From NCBI GenBank assembly GCA_964484135.1, contig CAZAEL010000002.1, positions 1-64,000 on the forward strand: a DNA stretch of 64,000 nt, given 5' to 3'. The notes beneath the pieces were generated by a model. The model ran no database searches. It worked only from the letters and a program-made list of their open reading frames with translations, and was not told the origin of the DNA. The position numbers and the translations under genes are program-made. How positions within the stretch are numbered: the first letter of the stretch is position 1; each line of letters begins with the position of its first letter. This document shows positions 61,081 through 64,000 of the stretch, piece after piece. This stretch comes from CAZAEL01 sp964484135 (GTDB lineage Bacteria > Elusimicrobiota > Elusimicrobia > FEN-1173).

Positions 61081-62598
61081 TTAGGCGGCGGTGTTCCGGA
61101 ACACCTCTTCCACCGTGGTCAGCCCCCGAAAAACGCATTCCAGGCCGCTTTGGCGCAAAGTGGTGAGCCCTTGCACCTCCGGGGTTTTGAGCAGCGCCTC
61201 CGCCGGCTGGCTGGACAAGAGGCTTTCCCGGACCGTGTCCGTGACGACCAGGAGCTCGAAGATGCCCCGGCGGCCGTGATACCCGGTGCCCTGACACTGC
61301 CAGCAGCCGGTGGCGCGGTAAAACGCGCCCTCGTCCAATTTGGCCCTGTCCGGGTAAAGGTTTTCCAGAAGACGGCGCGGCGGGCGGTAGGGTTGCCGGC
61401 AGTGGGGACAGAGGAGCCGGATCAGGCGCTGGGCCAGGACGGCCCGGATGGTGGAGGCGATCATGTGGGGTTCCAGCTTCATGTCCATCAGGCGGTTCAG
61501 GGTGCCGACGGCGTTGTTGGTGTGGAGCGTGGAAAGCACGAGGTGCCCGGTCATGGAGGCCCGCATGGCGATTTCGGCGGTCTCGAAATCGCGGATCTCT
61601 CCCAGCATGATGACGTCCGGGTCCTGGCGCAGGGCGGCGCGCAGCCCGCTCGCGAACGTCAGGCCGATCTTGGGGTTGACCTGCACCTGCGTGATGCCCA
61701 TTTCGTTCGCGCAGTTGGCCAGGAGTTCGTATTCGATGGGGTCTTCGAAGGTGACGACGTTTTTGAGCGGGGACTTGATCCGGTTCAGCACGGTGTAGAG
61801 GGTGGTGGTCTTGCCGCTCCCCGTCGGTCCGGTGACCAGGATGATCCCGTTGGGGCTTTCGATGAGTTCTTCGAACGCGCTCTGCAGGGCGGGGGCGAGT
61901 CCCAGGGCGTCCAGCTGAAGAGTCAATTGGCCTTTGTCCAGGAGGCGGATCACGAACTTTTCCCCGTATTTGGCCGGCAGTGTGGAGACGCGCAGGTCCA
62001 CCATCTTGCCTTTGTGGGAGAACTGGATTTGACCGTCCTGGGGAAGACGCCGTTCCGTGATGTCCATGGCGGCCAGCACCTTGATGCGGGAGCCGATGAC
62101 CGCCTGGAGGTCGCGGGGAAAGGCGTGGATGGTCCTGAGGGCGCCGTCCACCCGGAAGCGGACGAACAGGGCGTTGCTCTGGGGTTCCAGGTGGATGTCG
62201 CTGGCGCGCTGCTCCAGCGCCAGTCGAAAGAGTTTTTCCACCACCGGGCCCGCGTGCGTCTCGGCGTCGCCGGGGTCCCGGCCCCGCCGCTGGAGCTTGA
62301 CGTCCAGGTCGGGGGAGTGGGCGGAGCTGTTTTCCAGGTAGTGCTTCTGGATGAGACGGTCCAGCGCGTCCTCGGAGACGGCCGCCACGTCCGGCTCCAG
62401 GCCCGTCAGGAGGCGCACGAAGTCCAGCGCTTCCGTGTCCTCCGGGTTGACCATGGCCAGCCGGAGCCGGTCCTCCGTGGCGCGCAGGGGGAAGACCCGC
62501 AGGCGGCGGACGTAGTCGAAGGGGACGAGGCTCAGCGTCTTGGCGGAAATCTCCTCCTGCGGGAGGTCCTGCAAGAGGCCGGAGGCCGGGGCGTTCAT
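61081..62598 (-). CDS. GspE/PilB-type secretion or pilus assembly ATPase
   Basis: 505 residues. N-terminal ~115 residues resemble the MshEN/GspE-N region (AKTLSLVPFDYVRRLRVFPL). ATPase core: Asp box FVRFRVDGALR, RLPQDGQIQF, Walker A GPTGSGKTTTLY (257-264), FEDPIEY, Walker B PDVIMLGEIRD (about 327-337), His box GHLVLSTLHTNNA. A tetracysteine zinc site CPHC (397-400) ... CWQC (432-435) is characteristic of GspE/PilB. It powers a type II secretion or type IV pilus system at the inner membrane; partner genes are outside the window. It overlaps the start of the response regulator's stop region (ATGA). Confidence 0.93.
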   Translation of the reverse strand: MNAPASGLLQDLPQEEISAKTLSLVPFDYVRRLRVFPLRATEDRLRLAMVNPEDTEALDFVRLLTGLEPDVAAVSEDALDRLIQKHYLENSSAHSPDLDVKLQRRGRDPGDAETHAGPVVEKLFRLALEQRASDIHLEPQSNALFVRFRVDGALRTIHAFPRDLQAVIGSRIKVLAAMDITERRLPQDGQIQFSHKGKMVDLRVSTLPAKYGEKFVIRLLDKGQLTLQLDALGLAPALQSAFEELIESPNGIILVTGPTGSGKTTTLYTVLNRIKSPLKNVVTFEDPIEYELLANCANEMGITQVQVNPKIGLTFASGLRAALRQDPDVIMLGEIRDFETAEIAMRASMTGHLVLSTLHTNNAVGTLNRLMDMKLEPHMIASTIRAVLAQRLIRLLCPHCRQPYRPPRRLLENLYPDRAKLDEGAFYRATGCWQCQGTGYHGRRGIFELLVVTDTVRESLLSSQPAEALLKTPEVQGLTTLRQSGLECVFRGLTTVEEVFRNTAA

Positions 62599-62975
62599 TG
62601 GGGCGCTCCCGTCCGGTTCAGCATTTGTTCGACGGATCGGAGGAGCCGGAGGTGGTCGAAGGGTTTGGTCAGGTATTCATCGGCCCCGCTCTCCCATCCG
62701 CGCAGCTCTTCGATCTGCTGGGTCCGGGCCGTCAGCATGATCACGGGGATGCCCCGGGTTTCCCGGTCCTGGCGGAGCTGGCGGCAGACCTGCCAGCCGT
62801 CCATCCGCGGCATCATCACGTCGAGGATGATGAGGGACGGTTTCTGTTCGCCGGCCAGGCGCAGGCCGTCCATCCCGTTTTCCGCCTCGATGACGCGGTG
62901 GCCGGCCTGTTCAAGGCGGATCCGGACGACCTCGCGGTTCTGCGGGTCGTCGTCGATGACGAGTATCTGTTTCAT
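62595..62975 (-). CDS. Response regulator receiver protein
   Basis: 126 residues. Acidic pocket Asp8-10 (LVIDDDPQNR), phosphoacceptor Asp52 (LIILDVMMPRMDGW), Thr82 (VIMLTAR), Lys104 (YLTKPFD). Stand-alone REC domain. ATG overlaps the stop of the upstream hybrid kinase and its stop overlaps the ATPase ATG, so all three are co-translated. Confidence 0.93.
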   Translation of the reverse strand: MKQILVIDDDPQNREVVRIRLEQAGHRVIEAENGMDGLRLAGEQKPSLIILDVMMPRMDGWQVCRQLRQDRETRGIPVIMLTARTQQIEELRGWESGADEYLTKPFDHLRLLRSVEQMLNRTGAPQ

Positions 62976-64000
62976 GGCAGCACCTCTTTCTTGCCGGCGA
63001 GGCGTTCTTTCAGCGCGCCGATGATTTCGGGAAGGCTTTTGGATCCCTTGCGCAACACCATCTCCACGCGTTTTTCCAGGAAGCCGGTCTCCTCCGCGGT
63101 CAGGCGCTTGCCCGTGACCACGATCACGCGCGTCTTGCCGAGGGCCGGATCGCTCTCCATGGCCTGGAGCACGTCGAAGCCGCTCATGTCCGGCATCATC
63201 AGGTCCAGGAAGAGGACGTCCGGCCGCCCGGCCCTGAGCCGTTCCAGGGCCTGTTTCCCCGCGCCGCAGACCTCCACCTCGTACCCCTGGCTTTTGAGAA
63301 CCTCCCGCAACAGGCCGGACATGAACTCGTCGTCGTCCAGGACCATGACCTTCGTGGGCCGGGCCGTTTCCAGGGCGCCGAGCTTGTCCAGGAGGTTCTG
63401 CCGGGTGAAGGGTTTGACGAGGTAGTCGGCCACGCCGAGGGAAAACCCCAGGGACTTGTTCTCCATGATGGAGACGATCATGACCGGGATGGCGCGCAGG
63501 ACGGGGTCGCTCTTCAGGATCTGGAGCACGGCCCATCCGTCCTGGTGCGGCATCATGATGTCCAGGGTGATGACCGACGGCCTGAGCTTCCGGGCCAGGG
63601 CGAGCCCTTCCTCCCCGCTCTGGGCGCCGATGAAGGAAAACCCGGACCCCTGCAGGCTGTCGCGCAGGAGGTTGAGGACTTCCGGATCGTCGTCGATGGC
63701 CAGGAGGGTCTTCCGCCCGTCCGCGGGGCCGGCGGGTTCCGGCGCCTCCCCGGTCCCTTCCGGCGCTTCCTCCTGCCGGTCCAGGGGGAGGGTGACCGAG
63801 AAGACGCTGCCCCGCCCCGGGGCGCTTTCCACGCCGATGTCCCCGCCCAGGAGTTCCGAGAGCTTTTTGCAGATGGACAGGCCCAGCCCCGTGCCGGAAT
63901 ATTCCCGCGTGCTGGAGGTGTCCAGCTGGGTGAATTTTTCGAAGAGCAGGGGGATGTCCTCCTTCCGGATGCCGATGCCGGTGTCGCGGACGCTCAGCCG
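62972..64000 (-). CDS. Hybrid sensor histidine kinase with two C-terminal receiver domains (partial, N-terminus beyond the window)
   Basis: The frame is open to the window edge. The end of a histidine-kinase ATPase domain is visible (VRDTGIGI = G1 box, STREYSGTGLGLSI = G2 box, GVESAPGRGSVFSVTLPL). It is followed by two REC domains: LLAIDDDPEVLNL ... VITLDIMMPHQDGW ... VADYLVKPFTR, and VMVLDDDEFMSG ... VLFLDLMMPDMSGF. The second lacks the usual KP motif (VLRKGSKSLPEI). The sensor region is not in the window. Likely relays phosphate to the adjacent single-domain regulator. Confidence 0.92.
   Translation of the reverse strand, partial: RLSVRDTGIGIRKEDIPLLFEKFTQLDTSSTREYSGTGLGLSICKKLSELLGGDIGVESAPGRGSVFSVTLPLDRQEEAPEGTGEAPEPAGPADGRKTLLAIDDDPEVLNLLRDSLQGSGFSFIGAQSGEEGLALARKLRPSVITLDIMMPHQDGWAVLQILKSDPVLRAIPVMIVSIMENKSLGFSLGVADYLVKPFTRQNLLDKLGALETARPTKVMVLDDDEFMSGLLREVLKSQGYEVEVCGAGKQALERLRAGRPDVLFLDLMMPDMSGFDVLQAMESDPALGKTRVIVVTGKRLTAEETGFLEKRVEMVLRKGSKSLPEIIGALKERLAGKKEVLP

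Noticed and set aside
60869..61297. 142-codon minus-strand frame overlapping the ATPase gene end
   Set aside because: Most of it is a shadow of the ATPase gene in another frame and no recognisable motif is present.

Overview
The window is a GC-rich bacterial chromosome segment dominated by house-keeping genes in short-spaced or overlapping operons. Three traits suggest an uncultured lineage of the PVC/Omnitrophota type: a single 5,695-codon gene for an exported, multi-domain, multi-membrane-segment protein (giant genes of this kind are known from Omnitrophota); a long double-domain ThyX; and a B12-dependent ribonucleotide reductase with a GuaB3-type IMPDH-like protein. The assignment is an inference from gene content, not from a marker-gene tree.

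Layout. (1) 51-3168, minus strand: a ribosomal/RNA-modification operon in the order rpsP-khpA-rimM-trmD-rplS-rnhB-yraN, with a good sigma70-type promoter. rimM here is only the C-terminal PRC-barrel half. (2) 3241-20467, plus strand: an AT-rich promoter island followed by the giant gene. It carries a signal peptide, a ChaN/TraB-like N-terminal domain, several membrane blocks, a PLP-enzyme-like domain, a methyltransferase domain, a GGDEF-like domain, an HExxH peptidase-like domain and HEAT repeats. (3) 20494-59025: a very large nucleotide-metabolism region: thyX, purA, carA, carB, nrdR, nrdJ, dcd, guaB3, guaA, purC, purS, purL, purQ, purF, purD, pyrR, pyrB, pyrC, pyrD, pyrF, pyrE, purM, purN and purB. 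It is interrupted by a few other genes: two secreted proteins, a flavin reductase, a VWA protein, a pyrimidine-dimer glycosylase pair, a GGDEF-CBM48 fusion, an SGNH hydrolase, and one strikingly AT-rich TIR-like gene lodged between guaB3 and guaA. (4) 59022-60855: a Rieske protein, a response regulator, two small envelope proteins and tRNA-His. (5) 61081-64000, minus strand: a GspE/PilB-type ATPase, a response regulator and the C-terminal part of a hybrid histidine kinase cut by the window edge.

Together the region 3 genes cover UMP synthesis completely (carAB, pyrB, C, D, F, E), most of IMP synthesis (purF, D, N, L/Q/S, M, C, B; purE/K and purH are not here), both branches from IMP (purA/purB to AMP; guaB3/guaA to GMP), and the supply of dNTPs and dTMP (nrdJ, dcd, thyX). 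Regulatory candidates read from the sequence are NrdR and DnaA boxes before nrdR-nrdJ and a PyrR-type RNA loop before pyrR.

The most unusual signals are the giant protein; a family of three bistable, covarying hairpin elements that begin at the upstream stop codon and end at the start codons of purD, pyrB and purB; 7- and 8-nt repeat arrays folded into intergenic hairpins; the half-size RimM; a tandemly fused PurS; and the AT-rich insertion in the gua locus.
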